Program-made: the position numbers and the translations under genes | Part shown: positions 9,052-19,579 of the stretch, one piece after another | Position numbering within the stretch: the first letter of the stretch is position 1 | How the letters are laid out: every line of letters starts with the position of its first letter | Origin: AC-32 sp963788215 | GTDB lineage: Bacteria; Actinomycetota; Thermoleophilia; Gaiellales; Gaiellaceae | Direction of reading: 5' to 3' | Assembly (NCBI GenBank): GCA_963788215.1 | Contig: CAWBFX010000010.1 | Location: 310,001 to 374,000 of the forward strand | Length of the DNA: 64,000 nucleotides | The notes under the pieces: model-generated | What the model saw: the letters and a program-made list of their open reading frames with translations, nothing else | The model's database searches: none | Told to the model about the DNA's origin: nothing

Positions 9052-9555
9052 TTACGCCTCCTTGGCGGCCGAGACGGCCGCGGTGACCTCGACGGCCGTC
9101 GTGCCCCACGTGAACGTGCCGCGTGCGTCGACGAGCAGGCGCTCGTCGCCGGCCTGGCCCGTGCCGACGCCGCGCAGGCGCCCGTCGAGCTCGACCTCGA
9201 ACGGCGTCTCCTTGATCGTGAGCTCGCCGCGGATGCGGAAGGCGTCGTCGCCGGTGGGCTCGACGGCGGTCGAGCGGAAGCCGATCTCCGGGTAGCGCTC
9301 GGCCTCGAGGAAGTCGGGCGACTGGAGATGCGCGTCGCGCTGGTCGTTGTCGGTCTTCAGGCTCGCGGCACGGACGATGCCCTCGAGCGACGGCTGCTCC
9401 CCGCCCTCGATCCGGCCTTCGAAGTCCGTGAAGCGGCCGACGATGGTGCTGAACAGGTCGCCCGTGTCCGTGACCTGGAAGGCGATCGTCGTGTGGACGG
9501 GATCGACGGCCCAGGTGCCGGCCGGGAGAACGGTCTTGCTTGCGACTGCGGACAT
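9052..9555 (-). CDS. YceI family lipid-binding protein
   Basis: 167 residues. The family opening WAVDPVHTTIAFQVTDTG, the middle FEGRIEGGEQPSLEGIVRAASLKT and the closing LTIKETPFEVELDG are characteristic of the YceI lipocalin-like barrel that binds polyisoprenoids or related lipids. No signal peptide is seen, so it is probably cytoplasmic. The ATG at 9555 has a strong AGGAGG site about 9 bp upstream. It is first in the operon yceI - FMN reductase - CBS protein, divergent from a marR gene with two shared operators. Confidence 0.88.
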   Translation of the reverse strand: MSAVASKTVLPAGTWAVDPVHTTIAFQVTDTGDLFSTIVGRFTDFEGRIEGGEQPSLEGIVRAASLKTDNDQRDAHLQSPDFLEAERYPEIGFRSTAVEPTGDDAFRIRGELTIKETPFEVELDGRLRGVGTGQAGDERLLVDARGTFTWGTTAVEVTAAVSAAKEA

Positions 9556-9582
9556 TTGCTCTGTCCCTCCTTTGGGATATAC

Positions 9583-9625
9583 TTGACTCGTCAACCATCC
9601 TAGCGAGAGAAGATTGAGTAGTCAA
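9583..9625. promoter_or_regulatory. Twin MarR-type operators
   Basis: Two near-identical palindromes lie 31 bp apart, centre to centre: TTGACTCGTCAA (9583-9594) and TTGAGTAGTCAA (9614-9625). The outer decamers atacttgact (9579-9588) and agtcaagtat (9620-9629) are also exact inverted repeats of each other. They sit between yceI and marR, and the second overlaps the marR start codon. This suggests repression of both genes by the MarR protein. Confidence 0.75.
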
Positions 9626-10099
9626 GTATTGAGCACGCAAGCAGTTTCGGAGGTCGAGGCTTTCGCGGGTCTTCTGCGGGCGCACGCGGCCACGACGCGC
9701 CGTTTCAACACGCAGCTCGTCGCCGAGCACGGGCTGACGCTGAGCCATTACGAGGTCCTGCTTCGCCTCGCGCGCGCGCCCGACCGGCGCATGCGGCGCG
9801 TCGACCTCTCGCAGCAGGTGCTGCTGACCCCGTCCGGGATTACCCGCCTACTCTCGGGTCTCGAGGAGAGCGGCTTCGTGCGGCGCGCCTCGTGCGACAG
9901 CGACGCGCGCGTGACCTACGCAGAGCTGACGGACGAAGGGCTCGAGAAGCTGCGGGCCGCGTCGAAGACGCACATCGCCGGCGTCCGGGAGCTCTTTGCC
10001 GCGCACTTCTCGGCGAGCGAGCTCGAGTCGCTGCGCGAGCTGCTCTGGCGGCTGCCGGTCGAGGACGCGCCGGACGACGCTGGCTGCGAGGCCCCCTAG
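9614..10099 (+). CDS. MarR family transcriptional regulator
   Basis: 161 residues with the winged-helix core of MarR: LTLSHYEVLLRLARAP, the recognition helix QQVLLTPSGITRLLSGLEESGFVRR, and the wing DSDARVTYAELTDEG. MarR dimers usually repress stress or efflux genes until a phenolic or oxidative signal releases them. The start TTG at 9614 is preceded by GAGAGAAGA; TTG 9629 is an alternative. It is divergent from the yceI operon, which it probably controls along with itself. Confidence 0.88.
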   Translation: MSSQVLSTQAVSEVEAFAGLLRAHAATTRRFNTQLVAEHGLTLSHYEVLLRLARAPDRRMRRVDLSQQVLLTPSGITRLLSGLEESGFVRRASCDSDARVTYAELTDEGLEKLRAASKTHIAGVRELFAAHFSASELESLRELLWRLPVEDAPDDAGCEAP

Positions 10100-11080
10100 C
10101 TAGCTAGCGGCGCGCCAGGCTTCGAGCAGCTCGGTCTCTTTCGCAGGGTCGAGCCCCGCCGAGCCGTACGGCGCCTCGGTGACCAGCCCGGCATCTGAGT
10201 CGCGCGCCCAGTCGAGGGTGTCGCGAGCCGTCTCCTCGAGCGGCCGGCTGCGCAGTCCCGCCGCGCGCGCCTTCGCGACGCTCATCTGGAGAAACGCCTG
10301 CTCGTCTCCCGGGATCCACAACGGGAGCTCCATCCAGGGGCCGACCTCGTGCTCGAGCAGGAAGCGCTCGTCGACCCACGTGACCGTCGCGTCGCCGGCG
10401 CACGCGGCGAGCACTTCCCCCCACGTCACGGGCTCACCGGTCGCGTTGAAGGCTCCCACGGCCCGGTCTGCGCAGGCGGTGACGAGCCAGGCGCCCAGGT
10501 CGCGTACGTCGATGAACTGCGTCATGCCTTCCGGCGAACCGGGCGCAAGCACTTCGCCTCCCACCGCGATCCGCAAAGGCCAGTACGTGAAGCGGCCGCT
10601 GGCATCGTTCGGGCCGACGATCAGGCCGGCCCGCACGTTCGTGTGCGCGTCGGGAAAGACCTCGCGGACGACCTGCTCGCACGCAGCCTTGAGCTCACCG
10701 TAGTGGGCGAGCACCTCTTCGCTCTCCCATTCCGGCTCGAGCGTCGGCGCGGACTCGTCGAACCCGGCTGCGTACGGCTCCGCGTAGACCGACGCGCTCG
10801 AGACGAACAGGTAGTGCGCGACCGAGCCGCGCAGAGCCTCTGCCGAAGCACGCACGACCCGCGGCACGTAGCCCGACGGGTCGATCACGGCGTCCCACTC
10901 GCGGCCCTCGAGCGCGGAGAGGTCGCCGTCGCGGTCGCCGCGCAGCTTCTCGACCTCGGGGAAGAGCTCCGGATTCGTCTCGCCGCGGTTGAAGAGCGTC
11001 ACTTCGTCGCCGCGGTCGAGTGCCGCCTCGACCGCCGCGCGGCCGAGGAACTTCGTCCCGCCGAGGACGAGGAGCCTCAT
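10100..11080 (-). CDS. NAD-dependent epimerase/dehydratase family protein
   Basis: 326 residues, extended SDR type. The nucleotide motif is GGTKFLGRAAVEAAL (residues 7-21), an FNRGETNPELFPEVEKLRGD segment follows, and FVSSASVYAEP leads to an active-site region HYGELKAACEQ, where the usual YxxxK Tyr is retained (HYGELK). This subgroup resembles plant chloroplast RNA-binding/UDP-glucose epimerase-like proteins; the substrate is unknown. The ATG follows the stop of the helicase gene by 1 bp, so the two are cotranscribed. It is convergent with marR. Confidence 0.8.
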   Translation of the reverse strand: MRLLVLGGTKFLGRAAVEAALDRGDEVTLFNRGETNPELFPEVEKLRGDRDGDLSALEGREWDAVIDPSGYVPRVVRASAEALRGSVAHYLFVSSASVYAEPYAAGFDESAPTLEPEWESEEVLAHYGELKAACEQVVREVFPDAHTNVRAGLIVGPNDASGRFTYWPLRIAVGGEVLAPGSPEGMTQFIDVRDLGAWLVTACADRAVGAFNATGEPVTWGEVLAACAGDATVTWVDERFLLEHEVGPWMELPLWIPGDEQAFLQMSVAKARAAGLRSRPLEETARDTLDWARDSDAGLVTEAPYGSAGLDPAKETELLEAWRAAS

Positions 11081-11081
11081 C

Positions 11082-12251
<1,170 letters not shown>

Positions 12252-12389
12252 CTGGTTCGACTCCTTGTTTTCGGGATCGAGACTTGCCTACCTCGAATCG
12301 CCCGAAGGAGGAACGAGAAGCTCATCTCACCGGGCGGCCGGATTGCCACCCGTGCACGCACAGTAGCAGCAGGCGGCTACCCTCCCCCG

Positions 12390-12846
12390 ATGGCCACTGA
12401 GAAAGCCGAGCCGCTGACCGCGGCCCAGAAGGAGCAGCTCGAGGCCGAGCTGGCCGAGTTGGAAGGCCCGCGCCGGGTCGCGATCGTCGAGGCGATCAAG
12501 GTCGCGCGCGGGCTTCGGCGACCTCTCGGAGAACTTCGAGTACCACGCCGCCAAGAACGAGCAGGGGCTGCTCGAGCGCCGGATCACGGTGCTGCGGGAC
12601 CGTCTGCGCCGGGCGGTGGTCGTGGACGAGGAGGCTGCCGGCGACGGGTCCGTCGGGGTCGGGTCGAAGGTCGAGCTCGAGGACGAGCAGGGCGAGCGCA
12701 TGCAGGTCGAGATCTCGAGCGTGGGCGGCGTCTCGCCCGACTCGCCGCTAGGGCGGTCGCTGCTGGGGGCGAAGGCCGGCGACCAGGTCAAGGTCGACGC
12801 GCCGAGCGGAACCTGGCTGGCGCGAGTGGTCTCGGTCGGCCGCTAG
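12390..12846 (+). CDS. GreA/GreB-type transcript cleavage factor (frame break)
   Basis: About 151 residues, the normal size for GreA. The coiled-coil N-terminus (LTAAQKEQLEAELAELEG) leads into the family signature ARGFGDLSENFEYHAAKNEQ, carrying the acidic DLSEN tip that stimulates RNA cleavage by RNA polymerase. A C-terminal FKBP-like domain follows (VGSKVELEDEQGERMQVEI). The signature is split by one extra base in the G-run 12510-12512: translation reads ARGLRRPL in the first frame and the correct motif in the next. I treat it as an intact gene with a consensus error. Confidence 0.85.
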
Positions 12847-12856
12847 GGTCGCGGGC

Positions 12857-13381
12857 GTGGCCGGGGAAGCCCGTATCGAGCAGACCGACGAGGGCGCGGT
12901 CGTCTCGTCGCCCGGCTGGTTCGTGCTCAATCTCGCCGACACGGTCTGGCAGCGGCACGAGCGCGCGGGCACGTGGACCGACTTCGAGGGCGGCGACTTC
13001 GAGCAGTACGGGATCGGCGTCCACGTTCTCGAGCCCGGGCAGCCGAACGGCCGTTACCACTCGGAGGCTTTCCAGGAGGACTTCCTCGTCCTTGCGGGCG
13101 AGTGCATCCTGATCGTGGACGGCGAGGAGCGGCGCCTGAAGCAGTGGGACTTCTTCCACGCCTCGCCCGGCACGTACCACATCAGAATCGGCGCGGGAGA
13201 AGGGCCGTGCGCCATCCTGATGGCCGGCGCGCGCGGGGAGGGGAACAAGATCCACTACCCGCGCAACGAGCTCGCCGCCCGCTACGACGCCTCCTCGCCG
13301 GAGGACACGCACGACTCTGGCGTTGCGTACAGCGACTGGGAGCGCAAGTTCGAGCGCGCGCCTTCGCCCTGGCCGGTGTGA
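12857..13381 (+). CDS. Cupin domain protein
   Basis: 174 residues with one cupin barrel (about 50-130): PNGRYHSEAFQEDFLVLAGE, then ECILIVDGEERRLKQWDFFHASPGTYH. The metal-binding His/Glu/His pattern is partly present (H at YHSE, a final H in YHIR). Related small cupins are isomerases or sensors; no substrate is evident. The start is GTG, 10 bp after the GreA-like gene, and the gene is convergent with fhs. Confidence 0.75.
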   Translation: MAGEARIEQTDEGAVVSSPGWFVLNLADTVWQRHERAGTWTDFEGGDFEQYGIGVHVLEPGQPNGRYHSEAFQEDFLVLAGECILIVDGEERRLKQWDFFHASPGTYHIRIGAGEGPCAILMAGARGEGNKIHYPRNELAARYDASSPEDTHDSGVAYSDWERKFERAPSPWPV

Positions 13382-13382
13382 T

Positions 13383-15026
13383 TCAGCGCAACCCGGTGAC
13401 GCGGCCGTCCGCGTCGACGTCGATCCGCTTCGCGGCCGGCTCCGCCGGAAGGCCGGGCATCGTCTGCATGTCGCCGCAGAGCGCGACGATCCAGCCGGCG
13501 CCGGTGTAGGGCCGAAGCTCGCGGACCGGGAGCGTGAACCCGCTGGGCGTGGCACCGAGAGACGGGTCGTGTGAGAGCGAGAGGTGGGTCTTCGCGATGC
13601 AGACGGGTAGCCCGCCGAGGCCCGCCTCCGCGAGCCGTTGCGCCTGCGCGGCCGCGGCCGGTGAGAGCTCGATGCCGTCGGCGCCGTAAGCCCGCGTCGC
13701 AACCGCACGGATCTTGTCCGGGATCGGCTGCTCGAGCTCGTAGAGCGGCTCGGCCGCCGGGCCGTGCGCGGCCGCCTCCAGGACGACCTCGGCCAGCGCG
13801 ACCGTACCCGGGCCGCCGCGCTCGAAGCCGTCGCTCACCTCGGCGCCGAATGCGCCCAGCTCGACCGCGAGCCGGCGGACTGCGTCGACCTCGGCGGGCG
13901 CGTCGCCGGGGAAGCGGTTGACCGCCACCACCGGATGGATCCCGAACTCGCGAACGATCCGCATGTTGGCGGCGAGGTTCTCCGCGCCGCGCTCGATCGC
14001 CTCGACGCCGCCGTCCGGGTCGCCGCCGTGGTGCTTGAGCGCCTGCGTCGTCGCGACGAGCACTACGGCGGCCGGGGCGAGCCCGCGTCCGCGGCAGACG
14101 ATGTCGACGAACTTCTCGAAGCCCATGTCGGCGCCGAAGCCGCTCTCGGTGATCACGTAGTCCCCGAGCTTGAGCCCGAGCCGGTCGGCGAGAACCGAGT
14201 TGTTGCCGTGCGCGATGTTCGCGAAGGGGCCCGCATGGACGAGCGCAGGCTGTCCTTCGACCGTCTGGACGAGGTTCGGCTTGAGCGCGTCGGTCAGGAG
14301 TGCGGCCATGGAGCCTGCGGCCCCGAGCTGTTCGGCCGTGACGGGCTCGCCGTCGCGGTTCTGGCCGACCGTGATCGCCCCGAGCCGGCGGCGAAGATCC
14401 ACGTAACCGTCGGAGACCGCGACGATCGCCATCACCTCGGAGGCGGCCGTGATGTCGAAGCCGGTCTCGCGCGGCGATCCGCTGACGCGCCCGCCGAGCC
14501 CGACGACGACCTGGCGCAGCGCGCGGTCGTCCATGTCGAGGCAGCGGCGCCACGTGATCGAGTGGGGGTCGATCCCGAGCTCGTTCCCGTGCATCAGGTG
14601 CGCCTCGAGCATCGCGGCGAGCAGGTTGTTGGCGGCGCCGATCGCGTGGATGTCGCCGGTGAAATGGAGGTTGACCAGGTCCATGGCCGCGAGCTGGGCC
14701 CTGCCGCCGCCCGTTCCGCCGCCCTTGATCCCGAAGACCGGCCCGAGCGAGGGCTCGCGCAGGCAGAGGACGGGGCGTTCGCCGATGTGGCCGAGGGCCT
14801 CGGTGAGCGAAATCGCGGTGGTCGTCTTCCCTTCGCCAGCCTTCGTCGGCGTGACCGCGGTGACCGAGACGAGCTTTCCGTCCGGCGCGCCGGACAGGCG
14901 TTCGAGGGCGGAGAGCTCGATCTTGGCCGCTCGGCGGCCGAACGGCTGAATCTCTTCTGGGAGGAGCCCGAGCTGCTCGCCGAGCTCGGCGGCGGGCAGG
15001 AGCTCTCGCTGCGGGATGGTTGTCAT
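13383..15026 (-). CDS. fhs: Formate-tetrahydrofolate ligase
   Basis: 547 residues, matching the family length. It makes 10-formyl-THF from formate, THF and ATP. The P-loop TPTKAGEGKTTT (about 60-70) is followed by the diagnostic FGIKGGGTGGGRAQL, FTGDIHAIGAANNLLAA, DITAASEVMAIVAV and GADMGFEKFVDIVCR stretches. The ATG at 15026 follows only a poor ribosome site; an in-frame GTG at 15059 is an alternative. It lies just downstream of the formate dehydrogenase operon on the same strand, pointing to a shared role in formate use. Confidence 0.95.
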   Translation of the reverse strand: MTTIPQRELLPAAELGEQLGLLPEEIQPFGRRAAKIELSALERLSGAPDGKLVSVTAVTPTKAGEGKTTTAISLTEALGHIGERPVLCLREPSLGPVFGIKGGGTGGGRAQLAAMDLVNLHFTGDIHAIGAANNLLAAMLEAHLMHGNELGIDPHSITWRRCLDMDDRALRQVVVGLGGRVSGSPRETGFDITAASEVMAIVAVSDGYVDLRRRLGAITVGQNRDGEPVTAEQLGAAGSMAALLTDALKPNLVQTVEGQPALVHAGPFANIAHGNNSVLADRLGLKLGDYVITESGFGADMGFEKFVDIVCRGRGLAPAAVVLVATTQALKHHGGDPDGGVEAIERGAENLAANMRIVREFGIHPVVAVNRFPGDAPAEVDAVRRLAVELGAFGAEVSDGFERGGPGTVALAEVVLEAAAHGPAAEPLYELEQPIPDKIRAVATRAYGADGIELSPAAAAQAQRLAEAGLGGLPVCIAKTHLSLSHDPSLGATPSGFTLPVRELRPYTGAGWIVALCGDMQTMPGLPAEPAAKRIDVDADGRVTGLR

Positions 15027-15179
15027 GCGCTCGAACGCTGACGCGTCTCGTGTGCCCACGCCATCCGGGGCGATACGGAATTTCGTGCGGAAAAGCCGCA
15101 GCCGGCCTAGGTACGCGACTAGGCATCGACGCGGGTCTCGCTGACGGCCGTGCGACCGCGCCGGCCATAGCCCCGAAGC

Positions 15180-15211
15180 GCCACGTCCGGGGTCAGGCCC
15201 CGGCCGTGTCC
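15180..15211. repeat. Dispersed palindromic repeat, copy 3
   Basis: Same family as 3876-3908 (gccacgtccggggtcaggcc then the mirrored arm ccggccgtgtcc). It starts 8 bp beyond the fdhA stop and is the only strong structure in the fdhA-fhs gap. Confidence 0.75.
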
Positions 15212-15219
15212 CGTCCGGC

Positions 15220-17899
15220 CTAGCCGCCGGCCGGCGCGAGTCTGACAGCCGTCACCTTGTACTCGGGGCACGAGGTGAACTCGTCGCTCGCATCCGACGT
15301 GAGCGTGTTCGCGCCCACCTCGGGGAAGTGGAACGCCATGAAGAGCTCGCCCGGGGCGACGCGCTCGGTCACGTCCGCGGTCACGTCGATGCTGCCGCGG
15401 CGGCTCGTGACCGTCGCCGATCCGCGGTCGCGCAAGGCCGAGCCGCGCCGCGTCTGTCGGATTGACCTCGAGCAGCTCCTCGGGCAGCAGCTCGAGGTTC
15501 GGCGTGCGGCGCGTCATCGTGCCGGCGTTGTAGTGCTCGAGCCGCCTGCCGGTGATCAGGACGAGCGGGTAGTCGGCGTCAGGCTCCTCGCCTGGCGGCA
15601 GGTAGGGCCGCGCCGCGAGCTGGGCCTTCCCGCTCGCCGTCGCGAATCCGTCGAGGTGGAGCTGCGGCGTTCCGGGATCGTCGGCCGAGCGGCAGGGCCA
15701 GTGGATCGACCCGCCTTCGTCGAGGCGCGCATGGGAGATGCCGGAGAAGTCGAGCGCGATGCGGGCCATCTCGTCGAAGGCCGCGGCCGGCGTCGGGCAG
15801 CGGAGATCCACGCCCATCGCCTCGGCGACGAGGTTGACGATCTCGAAGTCGGGCTTCGCCTCGCCGGGCGGAGCGACCGCCGCGCGGACCCGCTGCACGC
15901 GCCGGTCGAAGTTGACGAAGGTGCCGTCCTTTTCCAGGAAGGCGGCGGCCGGGAACACGACGTCGGCGCGCTCGGCGGTCTTCGAAAGGAATAGATCCTG
16001 TGAGATCACGATGTCGCAGGCGTCGATCGCCGCCTCGACGCGGCGCGAGTCCGGGTCGGTCTGCGCGATGTCCTCGCCGATCACCCAGAGCGCCTTCAGG
16101 CGCCCGTCGAGCGCGGCCGCGAACATGTCCAGGATCCGCAGTCCCGGAGCCCGGTCGAGCGAGACGCCCCACATGCCCTCCGCGCGCTCCACGGCCTCGT
16201 CGTTGTCGGCGACCCGCTGGTAGCCGGGCAGGAGGTCGGGCAGCGCGCCCATGTCGGAGGCGCCCTGGACGTTGTTCTGGCCGCGCAGCGGATTGACGCC
16301 GCCGCCCTTCGCCGTCCCGACCTGGCCGGTCAGGATCGCCAGGTTCGCGAGCGTCCGCACGCCGTCGGTCCCGTGCGCGTGCTCGGTGATCCCCAGGCCG
16401 TAGACGATCGAGGAACAGCCGGCCTCGCCGTACATGCGCGCGGCGCGGCGCAGCTCGCTCGCCGGCACGCCGGTGAGCTCCTCGACGCGCTCGGGCGTGT
16501 GGTCGCGGAGCACCTCGCGCAGCTCGTCCATACCCTCCGCGCGCTCGGACAGGAAGGCCTCGTCGGCGTAGCCCTCCGCGAGCAGCACGTTCGCCAGCCC
16601 GTTGAAGACCGCGACGTTGCCGCCGGCGCGCGGGCGCAGGTGGATGTCGGCGTAGCGCGCGAGCTCGATGCGGCGCGGGTCCACCACGATCAGCTTCGCT
16701 CCCTGGATCACCCGCTGCTTCAGCCGGGCCCCGACGACCGGGTGCGCCTCGGTCGGGTTCGCGCCCGCGAGCAGGAAGCAGTCGACGCGGTCGAAGTCGT
16801 CGAACGGGTTCGTGCCCCCGGAAACGCCGAAGGTCGCGGTCAACCCTGCGGCCGAGGGCGAGTGGCAGAGGCGCGAGCAGTTGTCGACGTTGTTGGTGCC
16901 GATCACAGCGCGCATGAGCTTCTGGACGAGGTAGTTCTCCTCATTGGTCGCGCGCGCGGACGAGATCGCAGCGATGGCGTTCGGCCCGTGCTCGTCGCGG
17001 ATGCGTTTCAGCTCCGTCGCGACAAAGCCGACCGCCTCGTCCCAGGTCGCCGGCTCGAGCTCTCCGTTCCGCCGCAGGAGCGGCGTCGTGATCCGGTCGC
17101 CGGAGCGGAGGAAGCCGTGCGCGAAGCGGCCCTTGACGCACGAGTGGCCGCGGTTGGTGGCCGAAACGTGGTTCGGCGTCACCGCCGCCACCTCGTTGTC
17201 GCGGACGTGCACGTCGAGCGTGCAGCCGACGCCGCAGTAGCCGCACGTCGTCGTCACCACGCGCTCCACCGGCCGGGGGTCGAGGAAGCCCGGCTCAGAG
17301 AGCGCACCGGTGGGGCAGGAGTCCACGCAAGCGCCGCAGGCGACGCAGTCGGACTCGATCCACGGGCCCCCGCTGCCGGGCGCCACCACCGTCGGGAATC
17401 CCCGGCCGACCAGCTCCAGCGCGAACGTGCCCTGCACCTCGTCGCACATGCGCACGCAGCGCCCGCAGGCGATGCAGAGCTCGCGGTCGAGCTTCACGTA
17501 CGGATGTGAGTCGTCTTTGCCCGAGCCGATGCGCTCGCCGGCGAAGCCGTTGGTCTCGACCCCGAGGGTCGCGCAGGCCCGCACGAGCTCGCTCCGCTCG
17601 GCGGGCAGCTCGAGCGCGCGGGCCGGCAGCTCGGAGACGATCAGCTCGAGCGTGTGCCGGGCGGCGTCACGCGAGCGTGGATCCACCGTCGAGATCTCGT
17701 CGCCATCTCGCGCCGGAGTGACGCACGAGGGGACGACCTGGTCGCCGACGGTGACCAGGCAGACGCGGCAGCCGCCGTAGGGCGAGGTACGTGCGTCGTA
17801 GCAGAGGGTCGGAACGGCGCCGCCGGCCTCGTTGACCGCCTCGAGCAGCGTCGCGCCCTCGGCCACCTCCACGGCGCGGCCGTCGACGGTGACGTTCAT
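15220..17899 (-). CDS. fdhA: Formate dehydrogenase catalytic subunit, molybdenum, Cys type (frame break)
   Basis: About 890 residues. Cofactor motifs in order are: [2Fe-2S] Cys33/44/47/59; [4Fe-4S] Cys142/145/148/152 and Cys185/188/191/195; the enzyme-proximal cluster Cys219/222/226/254 (CGYCGVGC); then the molybdopterin domain. NNVDNCSRLCHSPSAAG places Cys345 where Escherichia coli FdhF has selenocysteine. The protein ends with a molydopterin-binding beta-barrel domain. One extra base near 15436-15437 shifts the frame between DAARLGL and RDRGSATV. The ATG overlaps the stop of the upstream diaphorase gene by 4 bp. It is an NAD-linked cytosolic type, since no membrane or Tat signal is seen. 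Confidence 0.92.
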
Positions 17900-19579
17900 G
17901 CGAGCGCCTCGAGCTCGTCGCGGTAGATCCGCAGGATGCCCCGCACCGGGGTCGGCACGCCCTGGCCGAAGCCGCAGAGGCTCGCCGTCTCCATCGTCGC
18001 GAGCAGCGCGTCGAGCGAGGCGCGGTCGCCCGGCTCCGTCCGTCCTTCCACGAGGCGCTGCGCCAGCTCGAGGCCGCGGCGGCTGCCGATCCGGCACGGC
18101 GAGCACGTCCCGCAGTTCTCGTCGTCGGCGAAGCGCCACACGTGCAGCAGCAGCTCGGGGCCCGAGACGCGCTCGTCGAAGGCGACCAGGCTGCCGTGGC
18201 CCAGCTCGACCCCGCGCTCCGCGAGGGCCTCGATCGAGAAGGGCACGTCGAGCTCGTCCGGGGCGAGGAAGCCGCCGAGCGGGCCGCCGATCTGGAGCGA
18301 GCGCAGCGTGCGCCCGTCGCGGAGGCCGCCGCCCAGCTCGGAGCAGATCCAGGCGAGCTGCGACGCCGAGCTCGACCTCGTAGACGCCCGGATGCGCGAA
18401 GGCCGAGCTCAGGCAGACGAGCTTCGTCCCGTGCGAGCCCTCGGTGCCGCGCCGCGCGTAGGCATCGCCGCCTCGCTCGACGATCCACTGCAGGGCGGAG
18501 AGCGTCTCGACGTTGTTCACGACCGTCGGGGCGCCGTAGAGGCCGCCGCGCCCGGCCGGGAAGGGAGGCCGCGGGGCTGAGGCGCCGCGCAGCCCTTCCA
18601 TCGAGTGCAGCAACGCAGTCTCCTCGCCGGCGACGTAGGAGCCGGCGCCTTCGAAGATCTCGAGCTCGAGGTCGAAGCCCGAGCCGTGGACGTTCGGGCC
18701 GAGGTGTCCGGCCGCGCGGGCCTCGAGCACCGCCGCCCGCAGCGCGTCGCGCGCCGCCGGATATTCGGAACGCACGTAGACGTAGCCGTGGCTCGCCCTG
18801 CAGGCGAACGCCGCCAGCGCGACGCCCTCGAGCACGCCGTGTGGGTCGCGTTCCATCAGGAGGCGGTCGGCGTAGGAGCCAGGATCGCCCTCGTCGCCGT
18901 TCGCCACTACGTAGCGCGGGCCGTCCGAAGGCGCCGCGCGGGCGAGCTCCCACTTCCGCGCGGCGGGGAAGCCCGCGCCGCCGCGGCCGCGTAGGCCAGA
19001 GGCGAAGACCTCCCGCAAAACTTGCTCGGAGCCCTCGTGCGCGGTCACGACGCGCTCCCAGACGCTCCAGGCCGGCGGGCCGGAGCCCGCGAGCCGCATC
19101 AGCACGACGGGGTCGCCGGTCGTGTCCGCGTACGGGATCGCGGGCTCGGTGCGGGGCGCGCGCCCGGCGAGCTGCTCGACGAGGTTCGCGCCGGCGTGGG
19201 CGGTTTCGCCGTCGAGCGCAGAGGGCGACGCGTAGCAGTAGCCGAGGCAGTAGGCGGGCTCGACGGTCCCGCCCTCGACCGCGGCGCGGACGGCCTGGAC
19301 GTGCCCGTGGCCTCCGTGCGTCGCGGCGAAGCAGGACGCCCCCGTGCAGGCACGCACGACGCGGCCGGCGCGCTCCTCGAAGCCGAGATCCGCGAAGAAG
19401 GAGGCCGCCCCGTTCACGTGCGCGCGTGGCAGCCCGAGCTCCGCGGCGATCCGGTCGACGTCCTCGGGCGCGATGCGGCCGCGCTCGGCTTTCGCCCTGC
19501 GCAGCCGCTCGAGCACCTCGGTGGCGCCGCGGTTGAAGCGGCGCTCGAGCTCGACGGTGGCGTCGCGGTGCTCTCTCAC
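17896..19579 (-). CDS. NADH-linked diaphorase of formate dehydrogenase, NuoE-NuoF fusion (frame break)
   Basis: About 560 residues. The N-terminal NuoE/FdsG-like thioredoxin-fold [2Fe-2S] domain has Cys78, Cys83, Cys111 and Cys115. The NuoF/FdsB-like part carries the FMN/NADH motif LRGRGGAGFPAARKW, NGDEGDPGSYADRLLMERDP and the [4Fe-4S] motif CGTCSPCRIG plus LCGFGQ. Electrons from formate would pass to NAD+ (or back to CO2). A one-base change near 18358-18366 breaks the frame between YEVELGV and QLAWICSELGG. The GTG start 19579 overlaps the focA stop. E and F modules are separate proteins in many FDHs; here they are one polypeptide. Confidence 0.88.

Noticed and set aside
16860..16885. Selenocysteine in formate dehydrogenase
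   Set aside because: The active-site position is encoded as Cys and there is no in-frame TGA, so no Sec insertion is needed.
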